Source of the DNA: Bacteroidota bacterium
GTDB taxonomy: Bacteria; Bacteroidota; Bacteroidia; Chitinophagales; Chitinophagaceae
DNA length: 64,000 nucleotides
Assembly: GCA_013285905.1 (NCBI GenBank)
Contig: JABDGU010000002.1
Span: 1 to 64,000, forward strand
Direction: 5' to 3'
Shown: positions 8,501 to 18,099 of the stretch, in pieces
How the letters are laid out: every line of letters begins with the position of its first letter
Numbering within the stretch: the first letter of the stretch is position 1
Translations under genes and position numbers: made by a program
The notes under the pieces: generated by a model
The model's database searches: none
Seen by the model: the letters and a program-made list of their open reading frames with translations, nothing else
What the model was told of the DNA's origin: nothing

Positions 8501-8962
8501 ATGAAGTATTTATTCCAATCACTTTTTATTCTTTCTGTGCTTTTTACCGCCGGTAAAACGTATGCCCAGATACCTGATCCGACCACATGGACCTACTCTG
8601 TAAAAAAGACAGGTGCGAATGAATACGAGATAATATTTCACCTGGAGCTGAAAGAGGGATGGCATATATGGTCTATGACACCCGGCGGAGACGGAACCCT
8701 GATAGCGCCATCATTTACATTTGATAAAAATGATAAAGTGCAACTGAAAGGAAGCGTGAAACAAACAGGCAAATTGATAACAAAAGAAATGGAAGGCATA
8801 GATGGTAAAGTGAATTATTATTCTGCTACTGTGGATTACGCACAGGATATTATTGTAAGCGCTAAGACAAAGCTGAGCGGGACGCATGAATACCAGGTGT
8901 GCAATGATAAGATGTGTTTGCCGCCTAAGGATAAAGATTTTTCTATAGAAATAGGCAATTAG
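8501..8962 (+). CDS. Stand-alone DsbD N-terminal (DsbD-alpha-like) domain protein
   Basis: 153 residues with a signal peptide (MKYLFQSLFILSVLFTAGKTYAQ). The mature part is one immunoglobulin-like domain homologous to the N-terminal domain of DsbD. It has the same start (DPTTWTYSVKK), the GWHIWSMTPGGDG turn and the redox Cys pair (Cys134 and Cys139) in CNDKMCLPP. It is clearly paralogous to residues 20-155 of the next gene, so it probably exchanges electrons with that protein or its periplasmic clients. Its stop is 97 bases before dsbD. It lacks any membrane or thioredoxin part. Confidence 0.8.
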   Translation: MKYLFQSLFILSVLFTAGKTYAQIPDPTTWTYSVKKTGANEYEIIFHLELKEGWHIWSMTPGGDGTLIAPSFTFDKNDKVQLKGSVKQTGKLITKEMEGIDGKVNYYSATVDYAQDIIVSAKTKLSGTHEYQVCNDKMCLPPKDKDFSIEIGN

Positions 8963-9059
8963 CCGAAAAGGATTGTTAAAATAATACGCTTGCAGTACGT
9001 GGGGGGCAATAATACTTGGTTGCGTTGGGTTTTATAGCTAATTATTAAAGATCTGTAAC

Positions 9060-11204
9060 ATGAAGGTGTTCAAATATACACTGCTCTTTTTTCTGTGTTC
9101 CTTTATTTCGGGAAGTTTATCGGCCCAAATGTTTAGTGATCCTACCCACTGGAGCTTTGAGGCAAAAAAGATAAGCGGCGACAAATATAATATCATAATT
9201 CACCTTGCTATAGATACGCCCTGGCATGTATATTCCCAGCATCCGGGTGGAGACGGCAGCCTGTTGATACCGGCATTCAAGTTTTCAAAAAACAGCCATT
9301 TAAAACTTGTTGGTAAGCTTAAAGAAGAAGGAAAGATAGTTGACGAGAATATTGAAGAAGTTGGGGGCTTAGTGCATTACTTGGGAAATAAAGTTACCTA
9401 TACACAGGAAGCAATAATAGATAACAATACAAAGCTGAAAGGGACCTATTTTTATCAGACATGCCGGTCCAAAAATCCCGCGCTTTGTCTTAATCCTAAG
9501 ACAGTTCCTTTTACTCTTGAGGTGAAAGATGCGGGCGGAAAGGCAGATACGACTGCGCAAGTAACAAAAGAAGATAGTAATATTAATACTGCTGTTGCTC
9601 TTACAGGTACCGACACAAATAACAAAGCTAACATAACACCAACTGCAGATAAGAAAGCTATAGGCGCAGACGAGAAACCAAAAGCCGGAAGCAAATCTTT
9701 ATGGTGGCTATTCCTGGCTTCATTGGCAGGGGGTATATTAGCAGTGCTGACGCCATGCGTGTATTCCATGATACCTATTACCGTTAGCTTTTTCACCAAG
9801 CGGAGCAAGACAAGGGCTGAAGGTATCCGCCACGCCATACAATATTCATTGTCCATTGTTATCATTTTTACGGTGCTGGGTATTCTCATATCTGCATTCT
9901 TTGGCGCAAACGCACTGAATACGCTGTCCACTAACTGGATAGCTAACTTGTTCTTCTTCCTGGTGTTTGTGGTGTTTGGTATTTCCTTCCTCGGGGCATT
10001 CGAAATTACGCTGCCATCTTCCTGGACGAATAAAACAGATTCTAAAGCAGGCATGAGCAGTTTTGGCGGCATATTCTTTATGGCGCTTACTTTGGTGATA
10101 GTTTCCTTTTCCTGCACAGGGCCTATAGTCGGGCCACTACTTGTATTAGCAGGGAAGGGCGGTATTGCGGGGCCTGCATTGGGTATGTTTGGTTTTTCTG
10201 TAGGGCTTGCATTGCCTTTTGCTTTGTTCGCTGTATTCCCGGGTATGCTGAATAAAATGGCAAGCTCCGGCGGATGGCTGAACCAGGTGAAAGTAGTGCT
10301 GGGTTTTATAGAGCTGATGCTGGCCCTGAAATTTCTGTCGAATGCTGACCTTGCACAAGGCTGGCGCTTGCTCGACAGGGAAATATTCATAGCTATTTGG
10401 GTTGTGCTTGCCATATTGTTAGGTTTTTACCTGATGGGCAAATTCAAAATGTCGCATGATGATGCAGCGCCTAAAAATATTTACGGACAGGAATATGTGT
10501 CAATCTTCAAACTCTTCCTTGCGATTATTTGTTTTTCATTCGCGGTTTATTTAGTGCCTGGCATGTGGGGTGCGCCGTTGAATGCAGTGAGCGCATTTGT
10601 GCCACCATTGGGTACCCAGGATTTTATATTGAATACTAAAGGCAACGAATCTTCGTCCTCATCCAACGCAAGTAAAGTTGCTCCCGGCGATATGCCTATT
10701 GAGCCTTTGCGCTATGTGAATGAGTTGAAGATATACGAGCCGCCTGTGGTTAAGAATATGGGGCTTGTAACTTACTACGATTATAAAGAAGCGTTGGCAG
10801 CGTCTAAGAAGCTGAAGAAGCCTATTATGCTGGATTTTACGGGTATTAATTGTGTTAATTGCCGCAAGATGGAATCGCAGGTGTGGTCGAAGCCGGAAGT
10901 TACAAAGCGACTGAAAGAAGATTTTATAGTTGCGTCTCTTTATTGCGACATGAATCGGATAGAGTTGCCCAAAGAAGAACAATATTTCTCAAAAGACCTT
11001 AACTCGCAGGTAACCACTTTGGGAAACAGGAACTCAGACCTGCAAGCCTCCAAGTTCGGATCTAATGCCCAGCCCTACTATTTTTATATAGATGATGATG
11101 GGGTTAAGCTGGCAGATGAGGGTTATTCTTATGATCCTGATGTAGATAAGTTTGTTAAGCACCTTGACAAGGTATTGGCAAAGTATAAGGAGACGCATCA
11201 TTGA
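9060..11204 (+). CDS. dsbD: Thiol:disulfide interchange protein DsbD
   Basis: 714 residues with the three-part DsbD plan. First comes a signal peptide and N-terminal Ig-like domain with Cys135 and Cys143 (CRSKNPALC). Next is a membrane electron-conducting CcdA-like domain with eight or so segments and Cys233 (LTPCVYSMIP) and Cys352 (FSCTGP). Last is a periplasmic thioredoxin domain with CVNC (Cys598, Cys601). It moves electrons from cytoplasmic thioredoxin to periplasmic proteins such as cytochrome c maturation factors and disulfide isomerases. Compared with enterobacterial DsbD it is longer, mainly through an insertion between the N-domain and the membrane part (Asp/Thr/Lys-rich, residues about 155-215) and a Ser-rich linker before the thioredoxin. 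It follows the stand-alone N-domain paralogue. Confidence 0.92.
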   Translation: MKVFKYTLLFFLCSFISGSLSAQMFSDPTHWSFEAKKISGDKYNIIIHLAIDTPWHVYSQHPGGDGSLLIPAFKFSKNSHLKLVGKLKEEGKIVDENIEEVGGLVHYLGNKVTYTQEAIIDNNTKLKGTYFYQTCRSKNPALCLNPKTVPFTLEVKDAGGKADTTAQVTKEDSNINTAVALTGTDTNNKANITPTADKKAIGADEKPKAGSKSLWWLFLASLAGGILAVLTPCVYSMIPITVSFFTKRSKTRAEGIRHAIQYSLSIVIIFTVLGILISAFFGANALNTLSTNWIANLFFFLVFVVFGISFLGAFEITLPSSWTNKTDSKAGMSSFGGIFFMALTLVIVSFSCTGPIVGPLLVLAGKGGIAGPALGMFGFSVGLALPFALFAVFPGMLNKMASSGGWLNQVKVVLGFIELMLALKFLSNADLAQGWRLLDREIFIAIWVVLAILLGFYLMGKFKMSHDDAAPKNIYGQEYVSIFKLFLAIICFSFAVYLVPGMWGAPLNAVSAFVPPLGTQDFILNTKGNESSSSSNASKVAPGDMPIEPLRYVNELKIYEPPVVKNMGLVTYYDYKEALAASKKLKKPIMLDFTGINCVNCRKMESQVWSKPEVTKRLKEDFIVASLYCDMNRIELPKEEQYFSKDLNSQVTTLGNRNSDLQASKFGSNAQPYYFYIDDDGVKLADEGYSYDPDVDKFVKHLDKVLAKYKETHH

Positions 11205-11302
11205 TTGTTTGACTCGTGCAGTGCTGCAGGTATTAGAAAATTCTTCTGTAAAATTGTTTTTATGTAAATTTTCTTTAACTTCATTTTGCTAAACCGTTCC
11301 CT

Positions 11303-11880
11303 ATGCAGAATCGTATACTACTTATCGCGCTCTTTCTTTTTTTACCTGCCAGTTAAATACTTCTTGTACCAAGAATGCAAATTCCTATCCGAAGACAAAT
11401 GGCAAAATATTGTCGGGGAATCTTACTCACAATTCTCCAACCCAATCGAAATTGGGTTGCACTGAGGTAAATGCCTGGAATTATGATCCCACTGCTACAA
11501 TAGATAACGGGACCTGCGATTATAATCCAATCAACAATTTTATCGGAAATTTTACCGTGTATGTTTTGGGCGAAGGCGGCTATGCCACAGATTCTTTAGG
11601 TCACTATTACACTTATAGTACCCCCCTGCACGACACTTGTAATTTTACTTCTGTGGAAAAAACAGGTGTAGTAAACTTGAGCGGGATATTGTGTGGTTAT
11701 GGCGGAATTATATCTTGTTCTGTTGTAAGAAACGGCAGTTCCTACATTTTTAATGGAGGAACAAATCCTTCATGGAGCATTAGTATCATTTCAAGAGACA
11801 GCCTAAACGTTTCCTGGAACTATGACGGAGGCTCCGGTAATACCCAGGGATATTGGGGCATAGCCGTAAGAAAAAAATAG
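11303..11880 (+). pseudogene. Secreted (lipo)protein gene interrupted by an apparent frameshift at a T7 tract
   Basis: An ATG at 11303 encodes a signal-peptide start (MQNRILLIALFLF) that stops at 11354. Adding one base in the run of seven T at 11337-11343 would join it to the long downstream frame, giving LFLFFTCQLNTSCTKNANS and then an uninterrupted protein of about 180 residues. The downstream part contains the Bacteroidota motif GCTEVNAWNYDP...DNGTCDY, seen as a short Cys-bounded module in many exported proteins, then a beta-rich domain with four further Cys. Without the shift translation could only begin at a weak TTG at 11410 and would lose the export signal. Causes could be a sequencing error, a decayed gene, or phase variation at the homopolymer. 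Function unknown. Confidence 0.6.
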
Positions 11881-12077
11881 GCCCTTCGATATAATTTGAA
11901 CTGCTGGTAATCTTCTGCCTTTTATTTCATTTTTCAACTACTATAATCAAGGAAAGGATTCATAAGCCTCTTTATTGCTTGCAAGGTGCAAATTTTAACA
12001 AATTTTCTTATTTGACATCCTTTTGTACAATAGGCTGAGACCGCTTTTTCCCTTAAATTGCAGGTAGCGAAAACAAT

Positions 12078-15000
12078 ATGAATAATTACGACTGGCTTAT
12101 ATCCCGATTAGACGCTTTTATACGCAAATACTATGCAAACCAGGTTATCCGGGGCACACTGATATTCCTTAGCTGCCTGCTGGCATATATACTGGCGGTA
12201 AGCGTAGGTGAGTATTTCCTTTACCTGCCTGTATGGATACGGGTTGGTATACTTTCCCTATTTATCATATTGGGCTCCGCATCTTTAATAATATGGGTTA
12301 TTATACCGCTTGCCAAAATGGCGCGCCTGGGCAAACTCATATCTCACGAGCAGGCAGCCAGTATAGTGGGCAGGCATTTTGCCGAGATAAACGACAAGTT
12401 GCTTAATATCCTGCAACTAAAGAGCAATGCAGACCCGCATGCCAGCCGCGAGCTGATAGAAGCTAGCATAGATCAGAAGGCGAAACAATTGTCGGTTGTA
12501 CCCTTTAGTTCTGCCATTGACTTTTCTAAAAACAAAAAATATCTACCTTTCTTATTGCCGGTGCTTCTGGTGGGTGTATTTATTCTTGTGGCTGCTCCCA
12601 ATGTTTTTAAGGATGCGTCCAGCCGATTGTTGCAGCCTACCAAAAAATTCGAGAAGCCGGCACCCTTTCAGTTTGTCATCACTACACCGTTAAAAGCAAT
12701 TCGCAATGCAGATTTTGTTTTGAACATGGAAACAAAGGGCAATGCCCTGCCCGCTGAAATGTTCCTTGAGATCGGCACAGAGCGCATACCCATGCAGGCA
12801 TTACAGGAACATACTTTCGAATATACTTTCAGAAATGTTACAGAAGCTGTTGAGTTCCGGTTTTATGCAGCCGGCTTTTATTCGCAGCCATATACTTTAA
12901 CTGTGGTGCAGAAGCCTGTACTCAAATCCTTTAAGGTGCAGATCAACTATCCTGCATATACCGGCAGAAAGGATGAGATACGCAACAATATGGGGGATAT
13001 GAGTTTGCCCATAGGCACAAAGGTGAACTGGATATTCATGGCTGAACATACCGATGAAGCCGATATTCGTTTGGGAAACGGAGCTGCCATCGCTTTACCA
13101 AAAAATCTCTCGGTATATGCTTATGGGTACCGGTTTATGAATGACACCTTCTATACCTTCATTTTGCAGAATAATAAAGCTGCAGTTTCAGATAGTTTCC
13201 GTTACATGGTGCAAGTGATACCAGACCAATACCCTGTTTTGCAGGTGCAGGAATTTAAGGATAGTGTTAGCGGCAAGCAGATACTTTTAAATGGCACAGC
13301 GGGCGACGATTATGGCATCAGCAAGGTCTTGTTTCATTATGATATCAGCGATTCAAAAAATCAACCCATATCAAACAAGAGCATTCCTGTGAATATCACC
13401 GCAGGCGCACTTACCAATTTTCAGTATTACTTCGACATTGAAAGTCTCAATCTGAAACCCGGGCAAAAGCTCTCTTATTTTATAGAAGCATGGGACAATG
13501 ACGGAGTGCATGGCAGCAAAGCGACCCGCAGCGAGGTGATGACCTATAAAATGTATAATGAGAAACAAATTGACTCGGCCATAAATGAAAATTCACAGCA
13601 GATAAATTCGGGTATTAGTAACAGTTCGCAGAAAACACAGCAATTGCAAAGCGAGATAAAAGACATGCAGACCAAAATGCTGCAAAGCGAGAATATGGAT
13701 TGGGAGCAGCAGCAATCTTTGCAGGAAATGACCAAGAAACAGCAGCAATTGCAAAACCAGTTGGAGAATGTGCAAAAACGGTTTGACGAACAGAAAAAAG
13801 AAAGCGAACAAAAGCCATTCAGCCAGGACCTGAAAGACAAGCAGGATGAACTGCAAAAGCAACTTGATAATTTATTGAACAAAGAGCTTAAAGAGCAAAT
13901 GAAGAAATTGCAGGACCTGATGGCCAAGCTGAACAAGGAAGATGCTTTTAAGGAAATGAAGGAAATGGAGCAGGAGAACAAGCTTTTTGATATGGACCTG
14001 AAACGTATGCAGGAGCTTATGAAAAAGCTTGAGATGCAAATGCGGATGGAAGACATGGCCAACAAGCTTGATGATCTTGCAAAAAAACAATTGGACCTGA
14101 AAAAAGAAACAGATAAGAACGCCGACAAAACGGCAGACAAAAACAAACAGGACAAGAACAATGCGGGCAAAGATTCTAAAGATAACAAGGATGGCAAAGA
14201 CGCCAATAAAGACAGTAAAGACAACCAGGCCCTGAAAAAAGAACAGGATAGCCTGAAGAAGGAACTTGCCAAAACAATGAATGAAGACATGAAGGAAATG
14301 AGCAAAGCCAATGATAAGCTGGAAGAAAAGCAGTCGCTGGAAGAGCCGAAGGAAGAAGGGAAGAAGGCAGAAGAGAATATGCAGCAAAGCGAGGATGCCT
14401 TAGATCAGGGACAGGAAAGCAAATCGAGCGGAGCCCAGAGCAAAGCGGCGCAGAATATGAAGGAGATGGCTGAGAAGCTAAGAGAAGGCGCAGGTGGAAT
14501 GGGGCCAGAGCAAATTGAGATAGATATTAAGGCGACACGACAAATACTAACAAATCTTATCCGCCTGTCTTTCGGGCAGGAAGATCTTATGAATGCCTCA
14601 CGGCAAACATCCATTGCCAGCCAAACCTATTTGACAAATATACAGGAACAAAAAAGGCTGCACAGTAATTCGCAGATGATAAGGGACAGCCTTTTCGTAC
14701 TAAGCAAGCGCGTGGCCTCGTTAGCGGCAAACGTAAATAAGGAGACCACTGACCTCGAAAAGAACATGGCCATTTCCGTTGATGCGCTGGAAGACAGGAG
14801 GCTAAATGATGCCATTACCCGCCAGCAATACGTAATGACACATACCAATAACCTTGCACTGATGCTGAATGAATTGCTTGCCAACCTGATACAGCAACAA
14901 AACGAAGGAGGTAAACCTTCTATGGGTAGTTGCAGTAATCCCGGCGGTAAAAAGCCCAAACCCGGCGCGGGAAAACAATTATCGGATATAATCACCAAGC

Positions 15001-15620
15001 AGCAGCAATTAGGTGATGCTATGCAGCAGATGCAAAATGCTATGAAAAAGAAGCAAGGGCAAGGGGATAAGCCGGGAGATAAACCCGGAGACAAAGCCGG
15101 CGACAAGCAAGGGCAGAAGGCCGGCGACAAGCCAGGCAACGGCGGTGGGGGACAAGGCGGGAGCGGAAGCCCGCAGGACCAGGGCGAATATGGGGACGCA
15201 GAACAATTGGCAAGGCTTGCCCAACAGCAGGCGGCTATCCGTAAGCAGTTGCAGGAACTTAATTCTTTACTTAATAGTAAAGGAGTTGGGGATGCAAAGT
15301 CCTTGCAGGAACTGCAACAAAAAATGGACAAAACAGAAACAGACCTTGTGAACCGTCGTTTGAGTGATGAATTGCAATTGCGCCAGAAAGAAATACTTAC
15401 ACGCTTATTAGAAACACAAAAATCCCTGCGCGAACAGGAACAGGATGATAAACGCTCATCAAACAGCGCTAAAGAAATAAGCCGCCCGGTGCCACCCGAA
15501 TTGCAGAAATATATGCAGGACCGTCAGCAAATGCTGGAATTGTATAAAACAGTTCCCCCGCAATTAAAACCTTACTACCGTACTATGGTGGAACAATATT
15601 TTCAGACCATAGGGAAATAA
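12078..15620 (+). CDS. DUF4175-like membrane-anchored protein with long coiled coil
   Basis: 1180 residues. The N-terminus has two close membrane segments (residues about 23-80) and a third near 155-180 (LPFLLPVLLVGVFILVAAP). It is followed by a periplasmic beta-rich region (residues about 180-490) with Ig-like strands such as LKSFKVQINYPAYTGRKDE and GDDYGISKVLFHYD. From about 500 on, the protein is an extreme Gln/Lys/Glu-rich coiled coil, with low-complexity blocks near 690-770 (KDSKDNKDGKDANKDSKD) and a Gly/Lys/Asp-rich block near 995-1035 (PGDKPGDKAGDKQG). This architecture matches the DUF4175 family of Bacteroidota and related alpha-proteobacterial proteins; function unknown, probably envelope-related. 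It converges with the thioredoxin-like pair, with 19 bases between stop codons. Its last bases overlap a weak hairpin (ACAATAG / CTATTGT at 15624-15646). Confidence 0.75.
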   Translation: MNNYDWLISRLDAFIRKYYANQVIRGTLIFLSCLLAYILAVSVGEYFLYLPVWIRVGILSLFIILGSASLIIWVIIPLAKMARLGKLISHEQAASIVGRHFAEINDKLLNILQLKSNADPHASRELIEASIDQKAKQLSVVPFSSAIDFSKNKKYLPFLLPVLLVGVFILVAAPNVFKDASSRLLQPTKKFEKPAPFQFVITTPLKAIRNADFVLNMETKGNALPAEMFLEIGTERIPMQALQEHTFEYTFRNVTEAVEFRFYAAGFYSQPYTLTVVQKPVLKSFKVQINYPAYTGRKDEIRNNMGDMSLPIGTKVNWIFMAEHTDEADIRLGNGAAIALPKNLSVYAYGYRFMNDTFYTFILQNNKAAVSDSFRYMVQVIPDQYPVLQVQEFKDSVSGKQILLNGTAGDDYGISKVLFHYDISDSKNQPISNKSIPVNITAGALTNFQYYFDIESLNLKPGQKLSYFIEAWDNDGVHGSKATRSEVMTYKMYNEKQIDSAINENSQQINSGISNSSQKTQQLQSEIKDMQTKMLQSENMDWEQQQSLQEMTKKQQQLQNQLENVQKRFDEQKKESEQKPFSQDLKDKQDELQKQLDNLLNKELKEQMKKLQDLMAKLNKEDAFKEMKEMEQENKLFDMDLKRMQELMKKLEMQMRMEDMANKLDDLAKKQLDLKKETDKNADKTADKNKQDKNNAGKDSKDNKDGKDANKDSKDNQALKKEQDSLKKELAKTMNEDMKEMSKANDKLEEKQSLEEPKEEGKKAEENMQQSEDALDQGQESKSSGAQSKAAQNMKEMAEKLREGAGGMGPEQIEIDIKATRQILTNLIRLSFGQEDLMNASRQTSIASQTYLTNIQEQKRLHSNSQMIRDSLFVLSKRVASLAANVNKETTDLEKNMAISVDALEDRRLNDAITRQQYVMTHTNNLALMLNELLANLIQQQNEGGKPSMGSCSNPGGKKPKPGAGKQLSDIITKQQQLGDAMQQMQNAMKKKQGQGDKPGDKPGDKAGDKQGQKAGDKPGNGGGGQGGSGSPQDQGEYGDAEQLARLAQQQAAIRKQLQELNSLLNSKGVGDAKSLQELQQKMDKTETDLVNRRLSDELQLRQKEILTRLLETQKSLREQEQDDKRSSNSAKEISRPVPPELQKYMQDRQQMLELYKTVPPQLKPYYRTMVEQYFQTIGK

Positions 15621-15639
15621 AAAACAATAGAAAAGAACA

Positions 15640-16143
15640 CTATTGTATATATGCCTTCATGGAATCAAGGGGAACATCACCACTAAATGTCTTAATCAGC
15701 TTACGGTGTTTGTCGTAGATGTTTATTTGCGGAAGGCCCTGATAAAGGAAAAGCTTATCGGATAATATAGTGCTGTCTGCGCCGATTATTATTTTAGGAT
15801 AGTCGTTTACATGATGACCCTTTATAAAACCGTTCATCATAGGCACATTATTCGGATGGACAAGCATAATCAGCCTCGATTCTTTGAAAAGGCCCATATT
15901 TGCTTCAAGAGAGTCTGTTTCATCTTCACAATGCCCGCACATAGGATTGAATGTCATTATAAATAAATTGCCCTTCGACTTCAGGTCTGAATTAACAATG
16001 CGTTTTCCTTCCGGAGTGGTTAAAACAAATTCAGGCAATACGGCACCAATTATCTTATAGTCGATCTTGTGCGGGCCAGCCTGCTGTGCAAAAACAGGAA
16101 CAGAGCCTGAAAGACATAACAATAAAAGAAGTTTTCGTAGCAT
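15640..16143 (-). CDS. Periplasmic thioredoxin-like protein (TlpA/AhpC-type), paralogue 2
   Basis: 167 residues from the chosen start, which begins a clean signal peptide (MLRKLLLLLCLSGSVPVFAQ); upstream in-frame starts would overlap the previous gene. The mature part is a thioredoxin fold: IIGAVLPEFVLTTPEGKRI, the active site FNPMCGHCEDE (Cys69, Cys72; CGHC as in disulfide isomerases) and a C-terminal half with PQINIYDKHRKLIKTFSGD. It is a close relative of the gene just upstream, with which it shares the end motif (PLDSMKAYIQ / PIDSFKAYIQ) and a 25-base gap. A role in periplasmic thiol reduction is likely, perhaps fed by DsbD 5 kb away; the partner is inferred. Confidence 0.8.
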   Translation of the reverse strand: MLRKLLLLLCLSGSVPVFAQQAGPHKIDYKIIGAVLPEFVLTTPEGKRIVNSDLKSKGNLFIMTFNPMCGHCEDETDSLEANMGLFKESRLIMLVHPNNVPMMNGFIKGHHVNDYPKIIIGADSTILSDKLFLYQGLPQINIYDKHRKLIKTFSGDVPLDSMKAYIQ

Positions 16144-16168
16144 TAAATGATAAAAGTTTAAAGAATAT

Positions 16169-16744
16169 TTACTGTATGTAGGCCTTAAAAGAATCAATTG
16201 GCAAAGTACCGTTCAGTGTTTTTATAAGTTTCCTATCGCGGTCGTATACATTTATCTGGGGCAGCATTTTATAGTTAAAAAGTCTGTCTGTCATCTTGCT
16301 GCTGTCGAACGTCACTTTCATTGTCGGGTAGTCAGCGGTATGATGGCGCTCTTCAAAATCTTTGAGATAGGGTTCCTGGCCAGCAGTAGCCACCATCAAT
16401 ACCTTACTTTTGCTAAATAATTTAATGTTCTTTTCAAGCATATCGGTCATAGCCTCACAATGTGAACAAGTGGGGTTAAATATCATTACCAATAAATTAC
16501 CATTGTACTGAACATCCTTATTGGTATAAATTTTGTGTTGGACATCCTGCACAATAAAAGTGGGCAATGGTGAGCCTACGGCTTTATAATCAGTGGGATC
16601 CGGAGCAATATTACTATGCGGAACCATTTTCACGGGCCCGGTAACTCCCATTTGCTTTAAATTTGCGTCAAAATTTTGCCCTGTTTGGGCAAATAGTATT
16701 TGTGTGCTGAAAAGGCAGCAAATGATAAGTAACTTGTGTATCAT
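16169..16744 (-). CDS. Periplasmic thioredoxin-like protein (TlpA/AhpC-type), paralogue 1
   Basis: 191 residues with a signal peptide (MIHKLLIICCLFSTQILFAQ). The thioredoxin fold carries the active site FNPTCSHCEAM (Cys93, Cys96; CSHC), a preceding segment AVGSPLPTFIVQDVQ and the end LPQINVYDRDRKLIKTLNG. It is the first gene of a two-gene tandem duplication; the downstream copy differs in its active-site dipeptide (GH instead of SH), which suggests different redox potentials. It is divergent from rarA with 43 bases between the start codons, so the two promoters must overlap or lie back to back there. Confidence 0.8.
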   Translation of the reverse strand: MIHKLLIICCLFSTQILFAQTGQNFDANLKQMGVTGPVKMVPHSNIAPDPTDYKAVGSPLPTFIVQDVQHKIYTNKDVQYNGNLLVMIFNPTCSHCEAMTDMLEKNIKLFSKSKVLMVATAGQEPYLKDFEERHHTADYPTMKVTFDSSKMTDRLFNYKMLPQINVYDRDRKLIKTLNGTLPIDSFKAYIQ

Positions 16745-16787
16745 GAGGCTAAATTAGGTATTTACTTTATAATAAGATCATAATTTT

Positions 16788-18062
16788 ATGCAAATACCAT
16801 CGTCAAACATCCCTCTGGCGGAGCGGATGCGCCCCAAAATGCTGGAAGAATTTATAGGGCAGGAACACCTTGTTGCGCCGGGCAAAGTGCTTGAACAAAT
16901 GATACATGGCCGCAAAGCGCATTCAATGATATTCTGGGGCCCGCCGGGTGTTGGAAAGACCACGCTTGCCCAGATCGTAGCCCGCTCGCTGGACATGCCT
17001 TTTTTTACATTGAGCGCCATAGACAGTGGTGTAAAAGAAGTAAGGGCCGTTATAGAACAGGCAAAAAAAGCCGGCCATGCATTGTTGTTTATAGATGAGA
17101 TACACCGCTTTAATAAAGGGCAGCAGGATAGCCTGCTTAGTGCTGTTGAAAAAGGTATATTGACACTTATAGGTGCTACAACAGAAAACCCCTCCTTTGA
17201 GGTTATAAGCGCCCTGCTGAGCCGCTGCCAGGTTTATGTATTGAGATCTTTATCTGAAGAAGATTTGAAGGCCCTCGTAAACCAGGCTATCGAAAAAGAC
17301 GAATGGCTGAGGCGACAGAATGTGCAAATAAAAGAATGGGGTGCATTGCTTCAATTAAGCGGGGGCGACGCACGAAAATTGCTTAATTTACTAGAGCTTG
17401 TTACTTCTGCAATGCAAGGCCCGCAGAGGGAAATTAATAATGCAATAGTGCAAGACGTGGTGCAAAATAAAATGGCACTCTATGACAAAGCAGGTGAACA
17501 GCATTATGATATTATTTCTGCCTTCATAAAATCCATGCGCGGCAGCGATCCTAATGCGGCTGTGTATTGGCTGGCGCGGATGATAGAAGGGGGTGAAGAC
17601 CCTAAATTTATAGCCCGCCGCATGGTAATACTGGCCAGTGAAGATATTGGCAATGCGAATCCCAATGCTCTGTTGCTGGCTACCAGTTGTTTCCAGGCAG
17701 TGGAGTTGATAGGTTATCCCGAATGCCGCATTATACTTGCCCAGACGGTTACTTACCTGGCATCGTCCCCTAAAAGCAATGCGGCATACATGGCCATAAG
17801 CAAAGCGCAACAATTGGTGAATAAAACAGGCGACCTGCCGGTGCCGCTACACATCCGTAATGCGCCCACAGGGCTTATGAAGAACATGGACTATGGCAAA
17901 GGCTATAAATACGCGCATGATTTCCCCGGCAATTTTACAGAACAGGAATTTTTACCGGAAAAAATATCGGGCACCAAACTATATGAGCCGGGGAATAATG
18001 CCGCTGAAGCCCGTATGCTTGAATACCTGAGAAATTGCTGGAAAGAAAAATATAACTATTAG
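16788..18062 (+). CDS. rarA: Replication-associated recombination protein RarA (MgsA family AAA+ ATPase)
   Basis: 424 residues, the usual length. It is a clamp-loader-like AAA+ ATPase that acts at stalled replication forks. Visible motifs are Walker A GPPGVGKTT (residues 51-59), Walker B LLFIDEIHRFNKGQQD (Asp103, Glu104), sensor 1 GATTENPSFEV and the RarA-specific C-terminal part with SAFIKSMRGSDPNAAVYWLARM and ASEDIGNANP. The start MQIPSSNIPLAERMRP matches the family N-terminus. It is divergently oriented to the thioredoxin pair and is followed by the glutaminyl cyclotransferase gene after 37 bases. Confidence 0.95.
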   Translation: MQIPSSNIPLAERMRPKMLEEFIGQEHLVAPGKVLEQMIHGRKAHSMIFWGPPGVGKTTLAQIVARSLDMPFFTLSAIDSGVKEVRAVIEQAKKAGHALLFIDEIHRFNKGQQDSLLSAVEKGILTLIGATTENPSFEVISALLSRCQVYVLRSLSEEDLKALVNQAIEKDEWLRRQNVQIKEWGALLQLSGGDARKLLNLLELVTSAMQGPQREINNAIVQDVVQNKMALYDKAGEQHYDIISAFIKSMRGSDPNAAVYWLARMIEGGEDPKFIARRMVILASEDIGNANPNALLLATSCFQAVELIGYPECRIILAQTVTYLASSPKSNAAYMAISKAQQLVNKTGDLPVPLHIRNAPTGLMKNMDYGKGYKYAHDFPGNFTEQEFLPEKISGTKLYEPGNNAAEARMLEYLRNCWKEKYNY

Positions 18063-18099
18063 TTGCAGATTGTAAATTGAAAATTGTAAAATTGCCTTT

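Noticed and set aside
7800-8522. A 240-codon open frame on the minus strand opposite purQ
   Set aside because: It is the antisense shadow of a well-conserved gene and encodes no recognisable domain.
9455-10414. A 319-codon open frame opposite dsbD
   Set aside because: The sense strand has full DsbD motifs; the antisense product is low-complexity and unrelated to any family.
11410-11880. A gene starting at TTG 11410
   Set aside because: This start would give an exported-type Cys-rich protein with no signal; the frameshifted model from 11303 explains the sequence better.
13544-14311. A Ser/Phe-rich 255-codon frame opposite the DUF4175-like gene
   Set aside because: It is the complement of Gln/Lys/Glu-rich codons in the coiled coil, a typical artefact of biased composition.
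15624-15646. ACAATAG / CTATTGT hairpin as a terminator between convergent genes
   Set aside because: Only 7 A/T-rich pairs and overlap with the end of the minus-strand gene; too weak to call.
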